Below, in pieces: positions 8,787 through 19,100 of a stretch of 64,000 bases of DNA. This DNA comes from Rubrivivax sp. (lineage in GTDB: Bacteria; Pseudomonadota; Gammaproteobacteria; Burkholderiales; Burkholderiaceae_C). A program made the translations under genes and the position numbers. Position 1 is the first letter of the stretch, and every line of letters starts with the position of its first letter. Under the pieces are notes generated by a model, which was given only the letters and a program-made list of their open reading frames with translations, searched no databases and had not been told where the DNA came from. Where the stretch lies: contig JAUXVE010000015.1 of assembly GCA_030680415.1 (NCBI GenBank), positions 1-64,000 of the forward strand, written 5' to 3'.

Positions 8787-9709
8787 CAAGGGCTCCTGTG
8801 GGCAAAGCCGGCGATGATGCCACTCCACGCCGGCACCGCGGCAGCCAGCCACTGAGCCGTGTCGCGCGGCGCCGCGGTGTCCGCCAGGCCCAGCACCGCA
8901 GCCGCGGCACGCAGCGCAGCCAGCGGGTCGCGCAGGTCCAGCGCCCGCGCGCTGTTCTGCTTGCTCAGTTTGTGGCCGTCGGCGGCCAGCACCAGCGGCG
9001 TGTGCAGGTAGCTCGGCGTGGCGACACCCAGCGCACGCTGCAGCAGAATCTGGCGCGCCGTGTTGTCGGCCAGGTCCTCGCCGCGCACGACATGCGTGAC
9101 GCCCTGCTCGGCATCGTCCACCACCACTGCCAGCTGGTAGGCCCACAGGCCGTCGGCGCGCCTGAGCACGAAGTCGCCCACCTCGCGGCCCACGTCCTGC
9201 TGCTGCGCGCCCAGGCGGCGGTCGTGCCAGCTCACCACGCTTTCGGCGCGAAAGCGCCAGGCCCGCGCCGGCTTGCCGTGCAGGCCGCCGCGGCAGGTGC
9301 CGGGGTAGACGCGTTCGGCGTGGCGCCGGTGCGTAACGCCGCGAGCTGCCCAGGCGGCGTCGATATCGCTGCGCGTACAGCCGCAGGGGTAGGCCCTGCC
9401 GGCGTCGACGAGGCGCTGCAAGGCGGCCTGGTAGGCCAAGCCGCGCGCCGACTGCCACCAGGGCGCTTCGTCGGGCTCCAGGCCGCAGGCGGCGAGCTGG
9501 CCGAGGATCAGCTCGGCCGTGCCGGGCGGGCAACGCGGCCGGTCGACATCCTCGATACGCACCAGCCAGCGCCCGTCGTGGGCCCGCGCATCGAGCCAGC
9601 TTGCCAGCGCCGCCACCAGAGAGCCGGCGTGCAGCGGCCCCGTCGGCGACGGCGCGAAACGGCCGATGTAGCGGGGTGCGGCGCCGGTGCCCGGCATCGA
9701 CGGCGGCAC
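8786..9709 (-). CDS. gluQ: Glutamyl-Q tRNA(Asp) synthetase
   Basis: 307 residues, the length of GluQ-RS (YadB) rather than full GluRS, because the anticodon-binding domain is missing. The nucleotide-binding signature is [19 protein letters not shown] (HxGS type), and the KMSKS-like loop is HKLSKQN. A zinc-binding set of Cys, Cys, Tyr and Cys (CGC near residue 109, then YPGTC) is present. The enzyme attaches glutamate to queuosine at the wobble position of tRNA-Asp. The first Met at 9709 is kept because it precedes [12 protein letters not shown] by the usual short leader. Confidence 0.93.
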   Translation of the reverse strand: MPPSMPGTGAAPRYIGRFAPSPTGPLHAGSLVAALASWLDARAHDGRWLVRIEDVDRPRCPPGTAELILGQLAACGLEPDEAPWWQSARGLAYQAALQRLVDAGRAYPCGCTRSDIDAAWAARGVTHRRHAERVYPGTCRGGLHGKPARAWRFRAESVVSWHDRRLGAQQQDVGREVGDFVLRRADGLWAYQLAVVVDDAEQGVTHVVRGEDLADNTARQILLQRALGVATPSYLHTPLVLAADGHKLSKQNSARALDLRDPLAALRAAAAVLGLADTAAPRDTAQWLAAAVPAWSGIIAGFAHRSP

Positions 9710-9716
9710 CGCTGCG

Positions 9717-10754
9717 TCAATCCAGCGGGCCGGCGTGGCGCTCGACGAGCGCGCGGCGCGTGGTCGGGCTTTCGAGCTGACCGAGCCACCACTGCAGCGC
9801 CCGGCCCAGGCTGTGCCGGCCGTGTTCGGCGCGCCAGGCGTAGGACAGGCGCACGACGCGGTCGCCCTGCGTCGTGGCCTTGTGCACCAGGTGGCCGGCT
9901 TGCAGGTGCGGGCGCGCCAACGGCTCCGGCAGGTGGCCGCAGCCCAGCCCGCGCAGCAGCGCTTCGAGCTTGGCGCGTGTGTTGGGCACCGTCAGCACGT
10001 CCTGCCCCGGCAGCAGCCCGACCGTGATCGGCGTCAGCCGCTGTGCCGTGTCGGCCACCGCCACCGCGCGCTGGCGCACCAGCCGGGTGTCGTCCAGCGG
10101 CTCGTCCACCGCTGCCAGCGCGTGGTGCGGTGCGACGCAGAACACGAACGACATCTCGCCCAGCGGCCGCAGTTCGATGCCGCCGGGGTTGGGCAGGTCG
10201 CCCTTGACGCCGATCGCCAGGTCCACCTGCCCCGACACCAGCGCCTCCCAGGTGCCGGCCAGCACGTCGGTGCGCAGGCGCAGCCGCGTGCCGGGGTGCG
10301 AGCCGTCGCCACCGTCGAGCGCGCCGCTGCCGCTGCCGCTGCCGCTGCCGCTGCCGCTGCCGCTGCGGCCGTCGCACAAGCCGCAGAAGGCTTCGACGAG
10401 CTCGAACATCGTCGGCACCGAGAGGATGTCCTCGACGCTGATAGCCAGTTGCGTCTCCCAGCCCCTGGCCACCCGGCGCACGCGGTTGGAGACCGCGCCC
10501 ATCTCCTGCAGCAGCCGGCGCCCTTCGTGCAGCAGCTCGGTGCCGGCCGGCGTGAGCTGCGCCTGGCGCGAGCTGCGGTCGAACAGCAGCGCGTCCAGCG
10601 CCTCTTCGAGCTGGCGCACGCTGTAGGTCAGCGCCGACGGCACCTTGCCGAGCTCACGCGCCGCCGCGGCAAAGCTGCCGGTGCGCGCGATGGTGTCCAT
10701 CATCACCAGGGCGTCGGGGGTCAGGGCGTGCAGGCGGTCGGCCATGGGCTTCAT
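9717..10754 (-). CDS. LysR-family transcriptional regulator with a Gly-Ser repeat tract
   Basis: 345 residues. The winged helix-turn-helix is at about residues 10-70 ([18 protein letters not shown], then [20 protein letters not shown]). A substrate-binding-like effector domain follows. Between them, near residues 130-143, is an alternating Gly-Ser tract encoded by seven perfect copies of a hexanucleotide (10324-10365). Such a tract is unusual for LysR proteins and sits early in the effector domain. The gene is divergent from a pirin gene, with an inverted repeat in the 84-bp gap, so it most likely controls that gene and itself. The start could also be the ATG at 10745. Confidence 0.88.
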   Translation of the reverse strand: MKPMADRLHALTPDALVMMDTIARTGSFAAAARELGKVPSALTYSVRQLEEALDALLFDRSSRQAQLTPAGTELLHEGRRLLQEMGAVSNRVRRVARGWETQLAISVEDILSVPTMFELVEAFCGLCDGRSGSGSGSGSGSGSGALDGGDGSHPGTRLRLRTDVLAGTWEALVSGQVDLAIGVKGDLPNPGGIELRPLGEMSFVFCVAPHHALAAVDEPLDDTRLVRQRAVAVADTAQRLTPITVGLLPGQDVLTVPNTRAKLEALLRGLGCGHLPEPLARPHLQAGHLVHKATTQGDRVVRLSYAWRAEHGRHSLGRALQWWLGQLESPTTRRALVERHAGPLD

Positions 10755-10759
10755 CTTAT

Positions 10760-10776
10760 TTGAACGCGCTCTTCAA
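10760..10776. promoter_or_regulatory. Candidate LysR binding site between lysR and pirin
   Basis: The inverted repeat TTGAA-N7-TTCAA (10760-10764 and 10772-10776) lies in the divergent gap, six bases upstream of the LysR start codon. TACACT at 10809-10814 is a possible -10 element for the pirin gene, and AAAGGAGA ends about 7 bases before the pirin ATG. LysR regulators typically bind dyads of this kind in divergent gaps. Confidence 0.5.
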
Positions 10777-10838
10777 GTGGCGTCACCCGCATCGACGCCG
10801 CTGCTGTCTACACTGGCGTCATTCAAAGGAGACGCCGC

Positions 10839-11570
<732 letters not shown>

Positions 11571-11619
11571 ACACAACCGCCCCCCGTCCACCGAACCCCA
11601 ACACCCCCGGAGTCCCACC

Positions 11620-12171
11620 ATGAGCAAGATCGTCATCGTCTACCACAGCGGCTACGGCCACACCAGGAAGGTTGCCGAAGCGGTGGCCGCAGCCAGCGGC
11701 GGTGTGCTGTTGGCCATCGACGCCGAAGGCAACCTCCCCGACGACGGCTGGGAACAACTGGCGGCGGCCGACGCGATCGTCTTCGGCTCGCCCACCTACA
11801 TGGGCGGCCCGAGCTGGCAGTTCAAGAAGTTCGCCGACGCGTCGAGCAAACAATGGTTCACGATGCAGTGGCGCAACAAGCTGGCCGCCGGCTTCACCAA
11901 CAGCGCCACGCTCAACGGCGACAAGTTCTCCACCGTCACCTACATGTTCACGCTTTCGCAGCAGCACGGCATGTTCTGGGTCGGCATGGGCATGCACGCG
12001 CCCAACGCGAAGAAGAACACGCGCGACGACGTCAACAACGTCGGCGGCTACGCCGGCCTGATGACGGTGACGCCGTCCGACGCTTCGGTGGACGAGATGG
12101 TGCCCGGTGACCTGGCCACCGCGCGCGCCTTCGGCGAGCGTGTGGTCGAGGCGCTGGCCAAGCTGGCCTGA
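11620..12171 (+). CDS. Flavodoxin-family NAD(P)H oxidoreductase
   Basis: 183 residues. The FMN phosphate-binding loop is YHSGYGHTRKVAEAV at residues 8-22, and the flavin-contact loop is FGSPTYMGGPSWQFKKF at about 55-71. The C-terminal part (NNVGGYAGLMTVTPSD) matches the WrbA-like flavodoxin reductase family. It is a soluble FMN protein expected to reduce quinones or similar acceptors. Order and spacing suggest co-transcription with the pirin gene. Confidence 0.88.
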   Translation: MSKIVIVYHSGYGHTRKVAEAVAAASGGVLLAIDAEGNLPDDGWEQLAAADAIVFGSPTYMGGPSWQFKKFADASSKQWFTMQWRNKLAAGFTNSATLNGDKFSTVTYMFTLSQQHGMFWVGMGMHAPNAKKNTRDDVNNVGGYAGLMTVTPSDASVDEMVPGDLATARAFGERVVEALAKLA

Positions 12172-12217
12172 CGACGGGAAGGCACGGGCCACGGCTCGTC
12201 GGCGCTACAGTGCGCCG

Positions 12218-12931
12218 ATGAATCCGCTGCCCGTGCCCTTCCAGGTCCTGCCCGCCGCCGACTGGGTGGCACTGGCCGTCTTCTTCGGCGCCTGGGCGGG
12301 CTATGCCGTCTTTGCCCGCCGCCGCTCGACCGTGCGGCCGTCGCTGCTGGCGCTGACGAATCGCGAACGCATGCGCTGGATGCTGCAGACCGCCGCGCGC
12401 GACAACCGCGTCGTCGACGGCGTCGTGGTGCAGAACCTGTCCACCGGCCCGTCGTTCTTCGCCTCGACCACCATCCTCATCATCGGCGGCCTGCTGGCGG
12501 TGCTGTCGACGACCGAGCAGGCCAGCGCCATCGTGCGCGAGATCCCGTTCGCGGCGCGCACCTCGGTGCTGGTGTTCGACCTCAAGGTCGTGCTGCTGGC
12601 GGCGATCTTCGTCTACGCCTTCTTCCGCTTCACCTGGAGCCTGCGCCAGTACACCTTCGGCGCGCTGCTGGTGGCAGCAGCGCCGACGCCCGAGACCTAC
12701 ACCAGCGAGGCCGCGCGCACGACCTTCGCCAGCCGCGCCGGCCGCGTCATGGGCCTGGCGGCTGAGACCTTCAACGACGGCCTGCGCGCCTACTACATGT
12801 CATTCGCCGCCGTGGCCTGGTTCTTCTCGCCCTGGGCCTTCATGGCCGGCACCGCCGGCGTGGTGTGGATCCTGTACCGGCGCGAGTTTCACTCCGAGGT
12901 GCTGGCGGTGCTGGCCGAGCAGGGCGACTGA
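12218..12931 (+). CDS. DUF599-family integral membrane protein
   Basis: 237 residues from the ATG at 12218. Four or five hydrophobic segments are visible, at about 12-30, 85-105, 125-145, 185-200 and 205-222. The conserved loops NLSTGPSFFASTTILIIGGL and ETFNDGLRAYYMSFA are typical of DUF599 (YtfF-like) proteins. No function is established for the family. It follows the flavodoxin gene by 46 bases and may end that transcript. Confidence 0.85.
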   Translation: MNPLPVPFQVLPAADWVALAVFFGAWAGYAVFARRRSTVRPSLLALTNRERMRWMLQTAARDNRVVDGVVVQNLSTGPSFFASTTILIIGGLLAVLSTTEQASAIVREIPFAARTSVLVFDLKVVLLAAIFVYAFFRFTWSLRQYTFGALLVAAAPTPETYTSEAARTTFASRAGRVMGLAAETFNDGLRAYYMSFAAVAWFFSPWAFMAGTAGVVWILYRREFHSEVLAVLAEQGD

Positions 12932-12945
12932 GGCGTGTCGACAAG

Positions 12946-12963
12946 ATCGCGCCACGGCGCGAT
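12946..12963. other. Hairpin after DUF599 gene
   Basis: A perfect 8-bp stem, ATCGCGCC and GGCGCGAT, with a 2-base loop, 15 bases after the DUF599 stop codon. There is no T tract, so it is at best a weak terminator or an mRNA 3-prime stabiliser. The rest of the gap to the glucan synthase gene shows nothing recognisable except its ribosome-binding site. Confidence 0.4.
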
Positions 12964-13179
12964 GCGACCCACTGCTTGCGAGCCCAAGCAGGTGTGGCCG
13001 CTCCACGAGCGCAGTCATGCGACGGTGTGGCCATGCGCTGACGAACTCACCCGGGGTGCGGGCGCGGCGACAAGCGGCGACAGGGTTCACGTCCCGCTCG
13101 GCTCTGTACACTGCCTCGCGGCGGCTTGGAGGCTGTCCCGCGCCACGCAGGACAACGCCGCGGAGGACTTGTGAAGGCG

Positions 13180-16100
13180 ATGAATCGGCTTTGGACCCTT
13201 GTTCGCTCATGGGTCGGGCAACCCGGCCCGTTCGGCACGCTGCCGGGCGCGGCGGCGAGTGCCGACGAGGCGCCATTGCGGGCAGAGCTCTTCACCGCCG
13301 ACCAGATGGCGCAGCACGGCAAGAGCCTGGCTGCAGCGCACGAACTGACCTTTGCGCGCGCCCGGGACCGCCTGCTGCCGCGGCTGGCAGCGAACGAGAA
13401 AGTGCTGGTCTCCGTGTGGGCGCGTTTAATGCGCAACGCCCAGCAGCAGCACCGCGTGACGCCCGCCGGCGAATGGCTGCTCGACAACTTCTACCTCATC
13501 GAAGAAGAGATCCGCACCGCCAAGCGCCACCTGCCGCCAGGCTACAGCCGCGAGCTGCCGCGGCTGCGCGGCGGGCCGTCGGCGGGCCTGCCGCGTGTCT
13601 ACGATCTCGCGCTGCAGACGGTGGCGCATGGCGACGGGCGGCTGAGCCGCGGCACGCTGACCCGCTTCGTCGCCTCGTACCAGTCCGTCAAAGCGCTCAA
13701 GCTCGGCGAGCTGTGGGCGATTCCGATCATGCTGCGCCTGGCGCTGATCGAGAACCTGCGCCGCGTGGCCGTGCGCATGGCCGTCGCCAGCAGCGAGCAC
13801 GAGCTGGCCAACGTGTGGGCCGACCGCATGCTCGAGGTGGTCGAGAAGGACCCCAAGGGTCTGATCCTGGTCATCGCCGACATGGCGCGTTCGAACCCGC
13901 CGTTGACCGGCCCCTTCGTGGCCGAACTGGCGCGCCGCCTGCAGGGCCGCAGCGCGGCGCTGGCGCTGCCGCTGACCTGGGTCGAGCAAGGGCTCGCGGA
14001 GTCCAACCTGACGGTCGAGCAACTGGTGCAGCTCGAGGCGCAGCACCAGGCCACGGACCAGGTCTCGGTGAGCAACAGCATCGGCAGCCTGCGCACCCTG
14101 GGGGCCATGGATTGGCGCGAATTCGTCGAATCGCTGTCCATGGTCGAGCAGGCGCTGCAGCGCGACCCCGCCGACGTCTATGCCTACATGGACTTCGCGA
14201 CCCGCGACACCTACCGCCACGCGGTCGAGAGGCTGGCGCGGACCAGCCCGCTGCCCGAGGCCGACGTGGCCACGGCGGCGGTCGATCTCGCCGCGGCCAC
14301 GCTGGCCGTCGGCAGCGCCGCCACCAGCCCGCAAGCGCATGTCGGCCACTACCTGATCGGTGCCGGCCAGGCCGCGCTGGAGCGCGTCGCGCAGGTGCGG
14401 GTGTCGCGATGGCGGCGCCTGTGCCGCGCAGCGGCGCGCCACCCATTGCGCTTGTACACTGGCTCGATCGGCGTGCTCACGCTGCTGTTCAGCATGGGCG
14501 TGGTGACGTGGGCGACGCACGGGCTCGAGGGACCCTTCACGGCGGTCCCGCCTGGCTGGTGGCTGCTGCCTGTCGGCGCAACGCTGCTGCTGGCGGCGAG
14601 CCAGCTCGCGGTGACGCTGACGAACTGGTCCGCCAGCCTGCTGGCCACGCCGCGCTTGCTGCCGCGCATGGACTATGAGTTCGGCATCCCGCCGGAGATG
14701 CGCACCTTGGTCGTCGTGCCGACCATGCTCGGCAGCGAGCAGGGGATCGAGGACCTGGCAGAGCAGCTGGAAGTGCGCTTCCTGGCCAACCGCGACGCGC
14801 ACCTGCACTTCGGCCTGCTGACCGACTTTCACGATGCGGCGAGCGCCACGGTCGCCGACGACGACAAGCTGCTGCGGCTGGCGACGGCGAAGATCGAGGC
14901 GCTGAACAGCAAGTACGACGCCCCGGGCAACGGTGCCCGCTTTTTCCTGTTCCATCGCCCGCGGCTGTGGAACGCGTCCGAGCGCGTGTGGATGGGCTAC
15001 GAGCGCAAGCGCGGCAAGCTCGCCGACCTGAATGCCCTGCTGCGCGGGCGCGCCAGCGCCGGGCCCGGTGAACGCTTCTCGTTGATCGTGGGCGACCCGT
15101 CCCCGCTGCGCGAGGTGCGCTACGTCATCACGCTGGACACCGACACGCAGCTGCCGCGCGACGTGGCGAGCCAGTTCGTGGCGACGATGGCACACCCGCT
15201 GAACCGCCCGCGCTTGGGCGGCGCGCCCGAGGCGCCGCGGGTGGTCGGCGGCTACGGCATCCTGCAGCCGCGCGTGGGCCTGAGCCTGCCCGGGGCCAAC
15301 CGCTCGCACTACGCACGCCTGTTCGGCGGCGATTTCGGCATCGACCCCTACACGCGCGCGGTGTCCGACGTCTACCAGGACCTGTTCGGCGAAGGCTCGT
15401 TCGTCGGCAAGGGGATCTACGACGTCGATGCCTTCGAACACGTGCTGGGCGATCGCCTGCCGGAGAACCGCGTCCTCAGCCACGACCTGCTGGAGGGCTG
15501 CTACGCGCGCTGCGGCCTGGTCAGCGACATGCAGGTGGTGGAGGATCCGCCCGCGCGCTACGACGCCGACGTGAGCCGCCGCCACCGCTGGATCCGCGGC
15601 GACTGGCAGGTCATCGGCTGGCTGATGCCCAGGCTGCGCGTTCCGGTGGCCGAGCTCGCCGCCGACGGCTCGACAAGCAAGCGCCTGGTCTGGCTGAAGA
15701 ACCCGCTGTCGGCGCTGTCGCGGCTGAAGATCGCCGACAACCTGCGGCGCAGCCTGACGCCGGCGGCACTCAGCGTGCTCTTCCTGCTCGGCTGGAGCGT
15801 GCTGGAGCCGCCATGGGTATGGACGCTGGCGGGCGTCGCGATCCTGTTCGTGCCGCCGCTGGCGGCCTTGCTGGTGGACCTGCTGCGCAAGCCCCAGGCG
15901 CTGCGGCTGCGCCAACACCTGGCGTCTGTCGTGCCGGCCACCGGGCGCCAGCTCGGCCAGGCCACGCTGAGCCTGGCGTGCCTGCCCTACGAGGCGGCGT
16001 TCAGCCTCGACGCCGTGGCGCGCACCGTTGCCCGGCTGTGGTTCACGCGGCGGCGCCTGCTCGAGTGGCAGTCGTCGTCCGAGGTCGCCCGCCGCGTCGC

Positions 16101-19100
16101 AGCCGAAGGCGAGGCCGGCCTGCTCGGCACGCTCAAGCGCATGTGGATCGGGCCGACGCTGGCGCTGACCACCTTCGTCGCCCTGGCCACCTATCGCCCG
16201 CTGACGCTGGCGTTCGCCACGCCGGTGCTGGCGTTGTGGCTGCTGTCGCCGCTGATCGTCTGGTGGATCAGCCGGCCGCTGCAGCGGCCGTTGCCGACGC
16301 TGAACGCCGAGCAGACCCTCTTCCTGCGCCTGTTGAGCCGCCGCACCTGGGCCTTCTTCGAGACCTACGTCGGGCCGGCCGACCACTTCCTGCCGCCCGA
16401 CAACGTGCAGGAACATCCGGTCGAACGCATCGCGCGCCGCACCTCGCCCACCAACATCGGGCTGTCGCTGCTGTCCAGCCTGGCGGCCTACGACTTCGGT
16501 TACCTCACTCTCGGCCAGTTGATCGAGCGCACGAACGCCACGCTGAACACGATGGACCGGCTGCAGAGATACGAGGGCCACTTCCTCAACTGGTACGACA
16601 CGCAGACCTTGCAGCCATTGGTGCCCGCCTACGTCTCCACGGTGGACAGCGGCAACCTGGCCGGCCACCTGCTGACGCTGCGCGCCGGCCTGCACCTGCT
16701 CGCGGACGAGCTGCCGCAACCGGCGCGGCTGTTCGACGGCCTGAGCGATACGGCGGGCCTGCTGGAAGAGGCGAGCGGGAACGCCCCGCGGGGCTCGGCG
16801 CTGGCCCGCTTCACGGCGCTGTTGAACCAGGCCCTGGTGCGGCCGCCGCAGACACCGGCCGCGCTGGGCAGGGCGTTCGACGCGCTGGCCGGCTGTGCGG
16901 CGGACGTGGTCGACGAGGTGGCCGCCGCGCCGCCCCCTGGCACGGTGGCGGGCATGCCCGACGACGCCGATGCAAAGGCGCATGCCGATGCACTGCACTG
17001 GGCAAACGCCTTGCGGGCGCAATGCGCTGCCGCCGTCGCCGAACTGCGCCTGCTGTCGCCCGACCACCTCGCGCCCGGCCCTGCGGCCGACGCTGCGGCG
17101 GGATGGAACGGCGCGGCGCTGCGGGACCGCAGCGCCGCGCTGCGCGGCCTGGCCGACCGCAGCGGCGATCTGGCCCGCAAGGAATACGGCTTCCTCTATG
17201 ACCCGGCGCGCCATCTGATGGCCATCGGCTACAACGTCGACGAGCACCGCCGCGACTCGGGCTACTACGACTTGCTGGCCTCCGAAGTTCGCCTGACCAG
17301 CTTCACCGCCATCGCGCAGGGCCAGGTGCCGCAGGCAAACTGGTTCGCCCTCGGCCGCCTGCTCACCACGGTCAATGGCGACGCCCTGCTGCTGTCGTGG
17401 AGCGGCTCGATGTTCGAGTACCTGATGCCGATGCTGGTGATGCCGAGCTACGACAACACACTGCTGCACCAGACCATGCGCACCGCCGTCGACTGCCAGA
17501 TCCGCTACGGACGCCAGCGCGGTGTGCCCTGGGGCATGTCCGAATCGGGCTACAACGCCACCGATGCCCACTTGAACTACCAGTACCGCGCCTTCGGCGT
17601 ACCCGGTCTGGGCCTCAAGCGCGGGCTGGCCGAGGACCTGGTGGTGGCGCCGTACGCCAGCATGATGGCGCTGATGATCGAACCGCGGGCCGCCGTGCAG
17701 AACCTGCAGCGCCTGGCCGACGAAGGCCTGGCCGGCACCTTCGGCTACCACGAGGCGATCGACTACACGCCGTCGCGCCTGCCACGCGGCCAGGCCAGCG
17801 CGATCGTGCGTTCGTACATGGCGCACCACCAGGGCATGGGCCTGCTCGCGCTGGCCTACCTGCTGCTCGAGCAGCCGATGCAGCGCCGCTTCCAGGCCGA
17901 CCCCGCGTTCCAGGCCACGCTGCTGCTGCTGCAGGAACGCGTGCCGAAGGCGCTGCCCTTCCACGCCCACACCGCCGACCGGGCCGAGATGCGCACCGGC
18001 CTCGGCGCCGCCGAGCCGCCGCTGCACCTCATCAAGACCGCCGACACCCCGGCACCCGAGGTGCAGTTGCTGTCCAACGGCCGTTATCACGTCATGCTGA
18101 CGAATGCCGGTGGCGGCGTCAGCCGCTGGAAGGACCTGGCCGTCACGCGCTGGCGCGAGGACCCGACCTGCGACGAGTCGGGCAGCTTCTGTTACCTGCG
18201 CGACACCGAGACCGGCACCTTCTGGTCGACGACCCACCAGCCGACGCAGTGGAAGCCGGACTCCTACGAGGCCATCTTCTCCGAGGGACGGGCCGAGTTC
18301 CGCCGCCGCGACCAGGGCATCGATGCCTACACCGAGATCGTCGTCTCGCCGGAAGACGACATCGAGCTGCGGCGGCTGCGCATCACCAACCGAGGTCGCA
18401 CGCGGCGCAGCATCGAGGTCACCAGCTATGCGGAGCTGGTGATCGCGCCGGCGCCGGCGGACGCGCAGCACCCGGCGTTCAGCAAGCTGTTCGTGCAGAC
18501 GGAATGGCTGGCCGAGCCGGCGGCGCTGCTGTGCACACGCCGGCCGCGCTCGGCCGACGAACAGCCGCCACACATGCTGCACCTGCTGACGGTGCACGGC
18601 GCCCAGGCCGGAGCGGTGTCGCACGAAACCGACCGCGCGCGCTTCATCGGCCGCGGCCGCAGCCTGCATGCGCCGCAGGCGCTGCGCGAGGGCGGCCCGC
18701 TGTCGGGCAGCGCAGGATCGGTGCTCGACCCGGTGGCGGCAACGCGGCGCGTCATCACGCTGGAACCCGAGCAGACCGCGATCATCGACATCGTCTACGG
18801 CATGGCCGACACCCGCGACGCCTGCCTGGCGCTGGCGCACAAGTACGTCGACCGGCGGCTGGCCGACCGCGTGTTCGACCTCGCCTGGACGCACAGCCAG
18901 GTCATCCTGCGCCAGATCAACGCCAGCGAGTCCGACGCGCAGCTCTACGCGCGGCTGGCCAGTGCGGTGGTCTATGCACAGCCGACCCTGCGCGCCGATG
19001 CTCAGACGCTGCTGCGCAATCGGCGCAGCCAATCGGGGCTGTGGGGCTACGCCATCTCGGGCGACCTGCCCATCGTGCTGCTGCGGGTGAGTGAAGCCGC

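Noticed and set aside
12946-12963. Rho-independent terminator after DUF599
   Set aside because: The stem is good but there is no T tract; it is listed only as a hairpin.
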